A stretch of 5,271 bases of DNA. Source: Planctomycetaceae bacterium (GTDB lineage Bacteria; Planctomycetota; Planctomycetia; Planctomycetales; Planctomycetaceae). Below the pieces are notes generated by a model. The model was not told the DNA's origin, made no database searches, and saw only the letters and a list, made by a program, of their open reading frames with translations. Location of the stretch: assembly GCA_020426065.1 (NCBI GenBank), contig JAGQQT010000319.1, positions 1-5,271 on the forward strand, given 5' to 3'. Positions 1-5,271 of the stretch are shown in pieces; positions within the stretch are counted from its first letter, which is position 1; each line of letters starts with the position of its first letter. The position numbers and the translations under genes are program-made.

Positions 1-29
1 CTTGAGAGATCACGGCAGAAGAGAAAATT

Positions 30-1379
30 ATGGCGATCGCGGAAGAACATCATGCCAAACCTGTGCAGCCGGCCCCGGAGCCTTCGCTGGCAGGCTATGT
101 TGCCCGCTTCGAAGATGTTCCCTCGTTACTGGCAGCAGCTGAAAAAACTCGTGATGCGGGATTCAGTCGGTTTGACTGTTACACTCCGTTCCCGGTTCAT
201 GGCATTGATGAAGCCATGGGAACCAAGCCGACTCGCCTGCCATTCATCGTGCTCGGATGTGCAGCGATGGGAGCCACCACTGCCATCGCACTGCAGTATT
301 TCACGAACGCTTTCGATTACAAATACATCATCAGCGGTAAGCCGTTCTTCAGTATTCCTTCCGATATGCCAGTGACCTTCGAACTGGCCGTGCTGTTCTC
401 AGCCTTCGGAGCGTTGCTGGGGATGCTGGCTCTGAACAATCTCCCTCGTCTTTACAACAAGATGTTCCTGATTGATCCGTTCGCAAAAGTGACGACAGAC
501 GGATTCTTTCTGGGAATTGAAGAAGAAGATCCGAAGTTTCATCCAGAAGAGACCGCTCATTTTCTGAATTCTTTGCATCCGGTGAGTGTTGATCCCTGTA
601 TGGATCCTCATGAAAGTGAGGCTTTGCCACAGATTCTGCTTCCGCTGGCTGCGTTCCTGCTGATTGTCGGGCTGATTCCACTGGTGCTGGTGGCTCGCAT
701 GCGAGCGATGCCTTCCAATGTGCCACGCATTGAAATCCTGACCGACATGGACTTCCAGCCGAAGCTGAAGACTCAGCGTCTGACACATGTCTTTGCTGAT
801 GACCGCGGCATGCGTCCGGAAATTCCCGGCACACTGGCCCGCGGTGATTTTTATGCAGACATCTCCTTCTCAGAAGGACTCCAGACGGGTGTGGGTGATG
901 AAGTTGATCGCACACAACTGCTGCCAAATGCCAAAAACCCGGATGGTACGACAGTTAACCTGTCTCAAGTGCCTTGGGTCTCCGAGTTTCCCCTCACAGT
1001 GAATGCGGAACTGATGGCTCGGGGCCAGGAGCGGTATGACATCTACTGTGCTGTCTGCCATGGACTGACCGGTAAAGGAGATGGTCTGGTCACACAGCGG
1101 GCGATGCAGCTGCAGGCTGCCTCTCCATCTGTCGGGACCTGGATCAAACCGATTTCCCTCTATGATGGTCCAATCAAATCGCAGCCTGTCGGGCAACTGT
1201 TCAATACAATCACTTATGGTGTGCGGAAAATGCCAGGCTATGCCTCACAGATTACGATTGAAGATCGCTGGGCGATTGTTCTGTACCTGAGGGCCTTGCA
1301 GCAGGCTGGTTCCGGAACGATTGATTCGATCCCGGCTGAAGAGCAGCAGCGACTGCGAGCGGAAGTCACACCAGAGTAA
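30..1379 (+). CDS. actDE: Alternative complex III fused ActD-ActE subunit (DUF3341 membrane domain plus mono-heme cytochrome c)
   Basis: This is a subunit of the quinol:cytochrome c oxidoreductase ACIII in the cytoplasmic membrane. Residues about 20-190 form an ActD-like DUF3341 domain: the family signature [10 protein letters not shown] is at 51-60, and two hydrophobic helices lie at about 70-90 and 116-136. A third helix at about 199-222 is followed by an ActE-like cytochrome c domain. Its heme site is CAVCH (Cys340, Cys343, His344), and Met401 in KMPGY is the probable second axial ligand. ActD and ActE are separate genes in the best-studied ACIII operons; the combined length of 449 residues fits a complete fusion of both. 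The start is secure: an in-frame TGA lies at 3-5, with no other ATG, GTG or TTG before position 30. The ribosome binding site is weak (purine-rich GAAGAGA at 18-24). It precedes actF by 50 bases. The assignment is confident; the electron-exit role of the heme domain is inferred from the family. Confidence 0.93.
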   Translation: MAIAEEHHAKPVQPAPEPSLAGYVARFEDVPSLLAAAEKTRDAGFSRFDCYTPFPVHGIDEAMGTKPTRLPFIVLGCAAMGATTAIALQYFTNAFDYKYIISGKPFFSIPSDMPVTFELAVLFSAFGALLGMLALNNLPRLYNKMFLIDPFAKVTTDGFFLGIEEEDPKFHPEETAHFLNSLHPVSVDPCMDPHESEALPQILLPLAAFLLIVGLIPLVLVARMRAMPSNVPRIEILTDMDFQPKLKTQRLTHVFADDRGMRPEIPGTLARGDFYADISFSEGLQTGVGDEVDRTQLLPNAKNPDGTTVNLSQVPWVSEFPLTVNAELMARGQERYDIYCAVCHGLTGKGDGLVTQRAMQLQAASPSVGTWIKPISLYDGPIKSQPVGQLFNTITYGVRKMPGYASQITIEDRWAIVLYLRALQQAGSGTIDSIPAEEQQRLRAEVTPE

Positions 1380-1429
1380 TCACAGACAAACACAGATATC
1401 AATTTCTCTTTTGATTCGCGAATAACAGC

Positions 1430-2653
1430 ATGTCACATCACGGTCAAATCATTCCTGTCGAAGATCCGGGCACGATTGAGCAGACATCCGGTTCCCTGAA
1501 AACAGTCGCGCTGGTGGCGGGATTGGGCGGGCTGGTTCTGTCAGGCCTACTGGCCACGTCTTCCCAGAACACAGATCGTCTGCAGTACAGCTATCTGCTG
1601 AATTTCTGCTTTGTGTTAAGTATCTGCCTGGGAGCCCTGTTTTTTGTTCTGATTCAGCACATTACGCGTGCGGGCTGGAGTGCGGTTGTCAGACGTCTGG
1701 CCGAAATCATGACCACCGGCTTTCTGCCACTGGCCCTCCTGTTCATTCCGATCGTGCTGCTCGTGATCAATGGCAGCAGTGTCCTGTTTGAATGGAACAA
1801 CCACGAAGTTGCCCAGAATGATCCTCTGCTGAAGCACAAGATGATCTTCCTGAATGAGTGGTGGTTTTCCCTGCGGGCCATCGTGTACTTTGCCTTCTGG
1901 ATTGTCTGTGGCAAATTCTACCTGAGTTCCTCTACACGGCAGGATCAATCGGGGGATCCCCGTCTGACACAATCCATGGGATCCTGGAGTGCGATCTGCC
2001 TGATTCTGTTTGCCCTCTCCATTTCGTTTGCCGCCATCGACTGGATCATGTCTCTCGATCCCCGCTGGTTCAGCACGATTATCGGAGTTTATTACTTTGC
2101 GAATGCCAACGTTGCCTTCTATGCCACACTGGCGATCACGGTTTACCTGCTCAACAGTAGCGGACTGCTGGTCAACACAATCAGCGTGGAGCATCGTCAC
2201 GACATTGGCAAACTGCTGTTCGGCTTCAACTGCTTCTGGGCCTACATCGCATTTTCCCAGTACCTCCTGTACTGGTATGCCAATATACCTGAAGAAACAA
2301 TGTGGTTCATGCGACGTCAGGAAAATGGGTGGGAAGTCGTTTCCATGATCCTGATCTGCGGGCACTTTGTGATTCCCTTCCTGGGACTGATGTCCCGCAC
2401 CGTGAAGCGGAATCCCTCCAAACTGCTGTTCTGGGCAGTATTCCTGTTAACCATGTGCTGGATTGATCTGTACTGGCTGATCATTCCTGAAGTTTCTCCT
2501 GAAAATCCGGCCCTCTCCCTGCTGGATCTGACCTCACTGGTTGGAATTGCCGGGATTACCCTGGCTGGAATCCTCAAGCTTTCCGATCAGGTTTCACTCC
2601 TGGCCCGGAAAGATCCGAGAATTCAGGAATCGTTGTCATTCCACAATATTTGA
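1430..2653 (+). CDS. actF: Alternative complex III integral membrane subunit ActF (NrfD/PsrC-like, quinone-site subunit)
   Basis: ActF is an integral membrane subunit of ACIII, related to ActC and to the NrfD/PsrC family, and is thought to take part in quinol binding or proton handling. Ten hydrophobic segments can be read, at about 24-43, 55-77, 95-116, 143-163, 186-208, 217-241, 260-283, 303-322, 332-352 and 364-384. Family-like stretches include HITRAGWS (77-84), [13 protein letters not shown] (204-216) and the aromatic block [15 protein letters not shown] (269-283) followed by NIPEET (285-290). The length of 407 residues is normal for ActF. ActC is the main alternative because the two are homologous, but ActC normally lies upstream of ActD, and the position after ActD-ActE favours ActF. 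The start is well fixed by an in-frame TGA at 1412-1414 with no other start codon in between. No Shine-Dalgarno sequence is visible upstream, so initiation may be weak or non-canonical. Confidence 0.93.
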   Translation: MSHHGQIIPVEDPGTIEQTSGSLKTVALVAGLGGLVLSGLLATSSQNTDRLQYSYLLNFCFVLSICLGALFFVLIQHITRAGWSAVVRRLAEIMTTGFLPLALLFIPIVLLVINGSSVLFEWNNHEVAQNDPLLKHKMIFLNEWWFSLRAIVYFAFWIVCGKFYLSSSTRQDQSGDPRLTQSMGSWSAICLILFALSISFAAIDWIMSLDPRWFSTIIGVYYFANANVAFYATLAITVYLLNSSGLLVNTISVEHRHDIGKLLFGFNCFWAYIAFSQYLLYWYANIPEETMWFMRRQENGWEVVSMILICGHFVIPFLGLMSRTVKRNPSKLLFWAVFLLTMCWIDLYWLIIPEVSPENPALSLLDLTSLVGIAGITLAGILKLSDQVSLLARKDPRIQESLSFHNI

Positions 2654-2731
2654 GAGGGTCGTTTCCGATCAGGTGATCAGTCATTCTGACCGGAACACAG
2701 AAAGAGCAGATCGGTGGTCATCCGGCCAGAA

Positions 2732-2752
2732 GTTGTGTCGAAACGACGCAGC
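2732..2752 (+). promoter_or_regulatory. Candidate RNA hairpin in the actF downstream gap
   Basis: Bases 2732-2740 (GTTGTGTCG) can pair with 2744-2752 (CGACGCAGC) over nine positions, two of them G-U, closing on an AAA loop. No run of T follows, so it does not look like an intrinsic terminator. A role in mRNA processing or stability is possible, but a stem this short can also arise by chance. Confidence 0.3.
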
Positions 2753-2800
2753 AGGAGTCTGACAGGTTGGTACTCTGCCCTGGTCAAGAAATAATACAGA

Positions 2801-2817
2801 CGTGTGCCTGCCACACG
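2801..2817 (+). promoter_or_regulatory. Candidate hairpin just before the ribosome binding site of the 106-residue gene
   Basis: CGTGTG (2801-2806) is perfectly complementary to CACACG (2812-2817) around a five-base loop. The stem ends two bases before the purine-rich AAGAGGA at 2820-2826 and 21 bases before the ATG at 2839. This position would suit a 5' stabilising stem or a translation-modulating structure. The function is inference only. Confidence 0.35.
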
Positions 2818-2819
2818 AC

Positions 2820-2826
2820 AAGAGGA
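2820..2826 (+). promoter_or_regulatory. Probable ribosome binding site of the 106-residue gene
   Basis: AAGAGGA is an imperfect Shine-Dalgarno match, 12 bases before the ATG at 2839. It supports that ATG over the in-frame TTG at 2767, which would add 24 residues with no membrane-protein or signal-peptide character. Confidence 0.45.
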
Positions 2827-2838
2827 TCAGAGATAGTT

Positions 2839-3159
2839 ATGGCACGTTACGATGACCTTCATACTGGCACGATTGCAGTGGTGGGAGTTGTTTCCGCAAT
2901 CCTGACTTTCGTCATCATTGGAGCGGTCCAGGTGCTCTATTTTGAGTTCACTCAACTGGAGTATGAACGGAAAGTTGTCGAAGCCCCGCTGGTCAGTACC
3001 GACCAGAAGGTGAACCAGCAGACCGATGAACTGAATCATTACAGCTGGATTGATTCCGAAGCCGGTTCGGTTTCGATTCCGATCTCGCAGGCCATGTCCC
3101 ATGTTCTGGCTGAACAGGGAACACCCGCTGGATCATCAGCTGCACCGGAAGGGACCTGA
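2839..3159 (+). CDS. Small single-pass membrane protein of unknown function in the ACIII-caa3 oxidase cluster
   Basis: I do not recognise a characterised family. The product is 106 residues if translation starts at ATG 2839. A short polar start (MARYDDLHTG) is followed by one hydrophobic helix at about 11-33, then a charged, Gln/Glu-rich stretch and a soluble tail. The tail contains YSWIDSEAGSVSIPISQAM (68-86), and the protein ends in a Gly/Ala/Ser-rich segment. The IPIxxAM element recalls a motif I associate with small membrane proteins beside SCO and oxidase genes in bacteria with ACIII, but this is from memory. It has no cysteine, heme motif or clear metal site. The helix orientation suggests a C-terminal domain outside the cytoplasm. 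Placed 185 bases after actF and 93 bases before the SCO gene, it may be an accessory or assembly subunit of ACIII or the oxidase. Starting at TTG 2767 would give 130 residues, which is less likely. Confidence 0.75.
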   Translation: MARYDDLHTGTIAVVGVVSAILTFVIIGAVQVLYFEFTQLEYERKVVEAPLVSTDQKVNQQTDELNHYSWIDSEAGSVSIPISQAMSHVLAEQGTPAGSSAAPEGT

Positions 3160-3230
3160 TCCTGCCGGAGTCCTCCCTTTGGGATGAGTTCGGACTGGTT
3201 GGAAAATAACTGAGAGAGAAAAACAGAAAA

Positions 3231-3237
3231 AAAGGAG
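3231..3237 (+). promoter_or_regulatory. Ribosome binding site upstream of the SCO gene
   Basis: AAAGGAG is a strong anti-Shine-Dalgarno match but sits 15 bases before ATG 3253, which is longer than usual. A second AGGAG at 3246-3250 is only two bases from that ATG and 14 from the next in-frame ATG at 3265. The start at 3253 is kept because it supplies the Lys-Arg pair expected at the front of the signal peptide. Confidence 0.5.
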
Positions 3238-3252
3238 AGTCGAGCAGGAGTC

Positions 3253-4089
3253 ATGAAACGGGGAATGTTTGCAGTGTGGGGAGTATTCTGGATGGCCATC
3301 CTGGCAATCCCGGCTGCCTGTGTTGCGGGAGATCCCCGAAACGAGTTCATTCCTCCGGCTCTCACCGAGACGAAGGTCGTACAGAATCTGGATGCGGAAT
3401 TGCCTGCAGAACTGATCTTCAAAGACGATCAGAGTCAGATGATTCGCCTGGGAGATCTGTTCGATGGAAAGATTCCTGTCATCGTCTCGATGAACTACTC
3501 CAACTGCCCGATGCTGTGTGTTTTGCAGCTCAACGGGCTGATTGATTCATTAAGGGAAATAGATCTGGTTGCTGGTCGGGATTATCGAATTGTTTCGGTA
3601 AGCCTGGATCCTGAAGAAACAGCGGAGCAGGCGGCTGCAACCAAACAGAAGTATCTGGCATCGTACGAGCGGGAGGCGGATGCGGCGGGTTGGCATTTTC
3701 TGACTGGGACCGAACATGCGGTTGCCAGTCTGGCCAAAACGGTTGGTATCACCTATGTGTACCTGCCCAAGAAGAAGGAGTATTCGCACCCGGCCGTGTT
3801 TTGTCTGTGCACACCGGAAGGGCGGATTTCCCGATATCACTACGGAATTGAGTTCCCGCCGCAGACCTTGCGGCTTTCCCTGGTGGAAGCCAGTGAAGGG
3901 AAAATCGGCACACTGGTCGATGGGTTTTTACTGATCTGCTTTCATTACGATGAGACAGAAGGGCGATATGCTCCTGCCGCTCGAAATCTGATGAAAGTGG
4001 GTGGAGGTCTGGCGGTGTGTGGCCTGGGATTGATTTTCTGGCTGTGCCATCGTCATCGAAAACAGGTTATGACAGTTTCTGTTCCCTGA
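3253..4089 (+). CDS. sco: SCO1/SenC family copper chaperone for cytochrome oxidase CuA assembly
   Basis: SCO proteins are thioredoxin-fold copper chaperones that act outside the cytoplasmic membrane and help deliver copper to the CuA site of oxidase subunit II, encoded next. The first 25 residues form a signal peptide or N-terminal anchor: Lys2-Arg3, a hydrophobic core, then a plausible AACVAG cleavage area. The copper site is visible as CPMLC (Cys85, Cys89) and a downstream His179 in YSHPAV. The core runs from about 40 to 215. A CFHYD motif with [11 protein letters not shown] follows at 229-247, then a C-terminal helix at about 249-265 and a basic end (HRHRKQ). The C-terminal helix and CFHYD motif match the SCO subgroup I associate with ACIII clusters, rather than the classical N-anchored Sco1. 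Two extra cysteines (Cys184, Cys186) lie close to His179. The length of 278 residues is within the range for this subgroup. It ends 54 bases before coxB. Confidence 0.93.
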   Translation: MKRGMFAVWGVFWMAILAIPAACVAGDPRNEFIPPALTETKVVQNLDAELPAELIFKDDQSQMIRLGDLFDGKIPVIVSMNYSNCPMLCVLQLNGLIDSLREIDLVAGRDYRIVSVSLDPEETAEQAAATKQKYLASYEREADAAGWHFLTGTEHAVASLAKTVGITYVYLPKKKEYSHPAVFCLCTPEGRISRYHYGIEFPPQTLRLSLVEASEGKIGTLVDGFLLICFHYDETEGRYAPAARNLMKVGGGLAVCGLGLIFWLCHRHRKQVMTVSVP

Positions 4090-4143
4090 GCGGGTTCGAG
4101 ATTGTTGATTTTTTTGAAATAGAGTCATACTCAGGTCACATTC

Positions 4144-5133
4144 ATGTCTGATTTGTTGAACCTTATCACACCGTTCCCGGAGCAGAATTCCACTTTTGCT
4201 GAAAGTGTGGATTCTTTGTACTACTTCATTTTCTGGCTCTCCGCAGTCTTTTTCGTTCTGATCATCGGTCTGATGGTTTACTTCATGATGAAGTACCGTC
4301 GGGTGGAAGGTCAGGAGCCGGAAAAAAGTCCCTCTCATAATACTCCACTGGAAGTCAGCTGGTCGGTGTTGCCCGGTTTTCTGGTACTCTTCATTTTTGC
4401 CTGGGGTTTCAACACTTACGTGGATATGCGGACCCCTCCCAACGATGCCTACGAAATCAATGTGACCGCCTCGATGTGGTCCTGGCAGTTTGGCTATCCC
4501 ACCGGAGCGGTGGATGGAGAGCTGCACATTCCGGTGGGCACGCCTGTCAAACTGATCATGCAATCCAAAGATGTGATTCACAGTCTGTATGTTCCGGCAT
4601 TCCGCGCAAAGCAGGATGTGGTTCCGGGGCGTTACTCGGGAATGTGGTTTGAAGCGACCAAGACCGGCAAGTTTGACCTGTTCTGTACGGAATACTGCGG
4701 TCAGAAACACTCCGACATGATCACCAAGGTCGTTGTCCATCCTCTCAACAAGGAGGGAGTGACCGAAGAAGTTTCCCAGACCTTTGATGAGTGGATGGAA
4801 ATTGCGATGGACCCGGCTGAAGGTGGAAAGAAAACTCCCGCCGAAGCAGGGCAGAAAGTGGTGGGCATGTTTGGTTGCCTGCAATGCCATTCGGTTGATG
4901 GCAGCAAAAAGGTCGGGCCTTCCTTCAAGGGCTTCTTCGGCAAGGAAGTGGATATTACCGGTGTCGGGAAAGTGAAAATGGATGAGAACTACATCCGTGA
5001 ATCGATTCTGGAGCCAAATGCGAAGGTTCGTGCAGGGTTTGACCCGAAAATGCCGAGCTTCAAAGGAAACATGAAGGATGAATGGATTGATTATGTGATC
5101 GCCTACATCAAATCGATCCAGGACGAGAAATAA
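4144..5133 (+). CDS. coxB: Cytochrome c oxidase subunit II with fused C-terminal cytochrome c (caa3 type)
   Basis: Subunit II carries the CuA centre that receives electrons and passes them to subunit I. Two transmembrane helices lie at about 27-48 and 71-92, followed by the cupredoxin domain. The aromatic electron-entry stretch is MWSWQF (111-116). The CuA ligands can all be read: His146 (DVIHS), Cys181, Glu183, Cys185, His189 and Met192 in the CxxxCxxxHxxM pattern. After a linker (about 200-230) comes a cytochrome c domain with CLQCH (Cys245, Cys248, His249), and Met303 in KMPSF is the likely axial ligand. This CuA-plus-heme fusion defines the caa3 type; 329 residues is a usual length. There is no obvious cleavable signal peptide or lipobox. 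The start is fixed by an in-frame TAG at 4120-4122 with no other start codon before 4144; only a weak CAGG precedes it. It lies downstream of the copper chaperone and 56 bases before coxA. Confidence 0.96.
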   Translation: MSDLLNLITPFPEQNSTFAESVDSLYYFIFWLSAVFFVLIIGLMVYFMMKYRRVEGQEPEKSPSHNTPLEVSWSVLPGFLVLFIFAWGFNTYVDMRTPPNDAYEINVTASMWSWQFGYPTGAVDGELHIPVGTPVKLIMQSKDVIHSLYVPAFRAKQDVVPGRYSGMWFEATKTGKFDLFCTEYCGQKHSDMITKVVVHPLNKEGVTEEVSQTFDEWMEIAMDPAEGGKKTPAEAGQKVVGMFGCLQCHSVDGSKKVGPSFKGFFGKEVDITGVGKVKMDENYIRESILEPNAKVRAGFDPKMPSFKGNMKDEWIDYVIAYIKSIQDEK

Positions 5134-5175
5134 CCGACGCGGCTGACATCATTACTTTAAAGAACGAATTTCACT

Positions 5176-5182
5176 AAAGGAG
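5176..5182 (+). promoter_or_regulatory. Strong ribosome binding site of coxA
   Basis: AAAGGAG lies seven bases before ATG 5190. This is the best-placed Shine-Dalgarno sequence in the window, and it confirms the start of the truncated final gene. It contrasts with the weak or absent sites before the ActD-ActE fusion gene, actF and coxB. Confidence 0.75.
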
Positions 5183-5189
5183 ACTGAGC

Positions 5190-5271
5190 ATGACGACAGA
5201 CGTTGCGCACGCTCACTCAAGCCATAGCCATTCGGCAGACAATTATCTGACAGCCAGCTCGGGAATTTTTT
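5190..5271 (+). CDS. coxA: Cytochrome c oxidase subunit I, N-terminal fragment (runs off the window end)
   Basis: Only the first 27 codons are present and the frame is open to the edge. The peptide begins with a His/Ser-rich leader (MTTDVAHAHSSHSHS), then DNYLTASSGIF. The YLTASSGI stretch is what I recall just before the first helix in subunit I proteins of ACIII-linked caa3 oxidases. Subunit I holds the heme a and heme a3-CuB centres where oxygen is reduced and protons are pumped; none of those ligands falls inside the window. The identification rests on this short match, the strong ribosome binding site and the position immediately after coxB, the usual order in these operons. Confidence 0.85.
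   Translation, partial: MTTDVAHAHSSHSHSADNYLTASSGIF

Larger units (their letters stand above)
2654..2838 (+). other. Non-coding gap between actF and the small membrane protein gene
   Basis: This is the longest gap between genes in the window (185 bases). I see no protein in it that I would defend: the open frames crossing it either run out of phase from the end of actF or are a TTG-started extension of the next gene. It holds a short repeat GATCAG at 2667-2672 and 2675-2680, and two hairpins listed separately. An AT-rich TAATAC at 2792-2797 resembles a -10 box, but its best upstream partner, TTGGTA at 2767-2772, sits 19 bases away, so a promoter is only a weak possibility. No U-tract terminator is present. 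The gap could mark an internal transcription start or an RNA processing region between the ACIII and oxidase genes. Confidence 0.6.

Noticed and set aside
3..5. A TGA at the window start as the stop codon of an upstream gene such as actC
   Set aside because: It may be, but only two bases of any preceding gene would be visible, so the identity or frame of an upstream gene cannot be supported.
349..927. A 192-codon minus-strand open frame opposite the ActD-ActE fusion
   Set aside because: The composition is Ser/Arg/Cys-rich and without motifs, and the overlap with a certain gene is complete.
1616..2365. A 249-codon minus-strand open frame opposite actF
   Set aside because: The translation is rich in Gln, Asp, Asn and His, as expected when hydrophobic membrane codons are read in antisense. 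It shows no plausible fold and the sense gene is certain.
2541..2762. A 73-codon plus-strand frame running out of the end of actF into the gap
   Set aside because: Most of it overlaps actF in another frame, it has no ribosome binding site or domain, and the non-overlapping part looks random.
2767..2797. A possible sigma70-like promoter (TTGGTA, 19 bases, TAATAC)
   Set aside because: The -35 match is poor and the spacing long, and a start site about seven bases downstream would cut into the hairpin at 2801-2817. Too weak to annotate as a promoter.
2767..2838. A TTG-started 24-residue N-terminal extension of the small membrane protein
   Set aside because: The added residues include the perfect hairpin at 2801-2817 and the ribosome binding site, and they have no signal-peptide character. 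ATG 2839 is the better start.
3160..3252. A stem from AGTCC and GGACT in the gap before the SCO gene
   Set aside because: Only five contiguous pairs around a loop of about 19 bases, with no T-run; likely chance.
4090..4143. The T-run at about 4108-4115 as an intrinsic terminator between the SCO gene and coxB
   Set aside because: No GC-rich stem precedes the T-run; the region before it forms at most two or three pairs. Read-through to coxB is expected.
3928..4890. A 320-codon open frame on the minus strand opposite coxB and the end of the SCO gene
   Set aside because: It lies opposite two clearly functional genes whose motifs are intact, and its translation shows no membrane segments or recognisable domain. 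It is best explained by the codon bias of the sense genes.
1..5271. Mobile elements, CRISPR arrays, tRNA or rRNA genes, toxin-antitoxin or defence genes
   Set aside because: No transposase, integrase, repeat-spacer structure or RNA-gene-like sequence was seen. The window is densely filled by respiratory-chain genes on one strand.

Overview
The window reads as an ordinary but informative stretch of an aerobic respiratory gene cluster. It carries the 3' part of an alternative complex III (ACIII, quinol:cytochrome c oxidoreductase) operon, running into a caa3-type cytochrome c oxidase operon. All genes lie on the + strand. The ACIII-caa3 arrangement, a DUF3341 protein fused to a cytochrome c, moderate GC content and weak ribosome binding sites on several genes suggest a planctomycete, perhaps a relative of Gimesia or Rubinisphaera. 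This assignment is inferred from gene content and remembered family features, not from a search.

Layout: (1) 30-1379, an ActD-ActE fusion (DUF3341 membrane domain, an extra transmembrane anchor, then a mono-heme cytochrome c). (2) 1430-2653, ActF, a ten-helix NrfD/PsrC-like quinone-site subunit. (3) 2654-2838, a 185-base non-coding gap with two small hairpins. (4) 2839-3159, a 106-residue single-pass membrane protein of unknown function. (5) 3253-4089, a SCO1/SenC copper chaperone with a signal peptide and a C-terminal membrane helix. (6) 4144-5133, cytochrome c oxidase subunit II with a CuA site and a fused C-terminal cytochrome c. (7) 5190 to the window end, the first 27 codons of oxidase subunit I.

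How the genes work together: ACIII oxidises membrane quinol and passes electrons through its heme subunits, with the ActE domain as the likely exit. The cytochrome c domain on subunit II can accept them, pass them to CuA, and then to the heme-copper centre of subunit I, where oxygen is reduced. The SCO protein would load copper into the CuA site of the neighbouring subunit II. The upstream ACIII genes (actA, actB, actC) and the rest of the oxidase (remaining coxA, coxC, coxD) presumably lie outside the window.

I did not find a convincing undescribed system. The points most worth a second look are the ActD-ActE fusion with its substitute membrane anchor, the uncharacterised 106-residue protein, two hairpins just upstream of it, and a Cys-x-Cys pair close to the copper-ligand histidine of the SCO protein.
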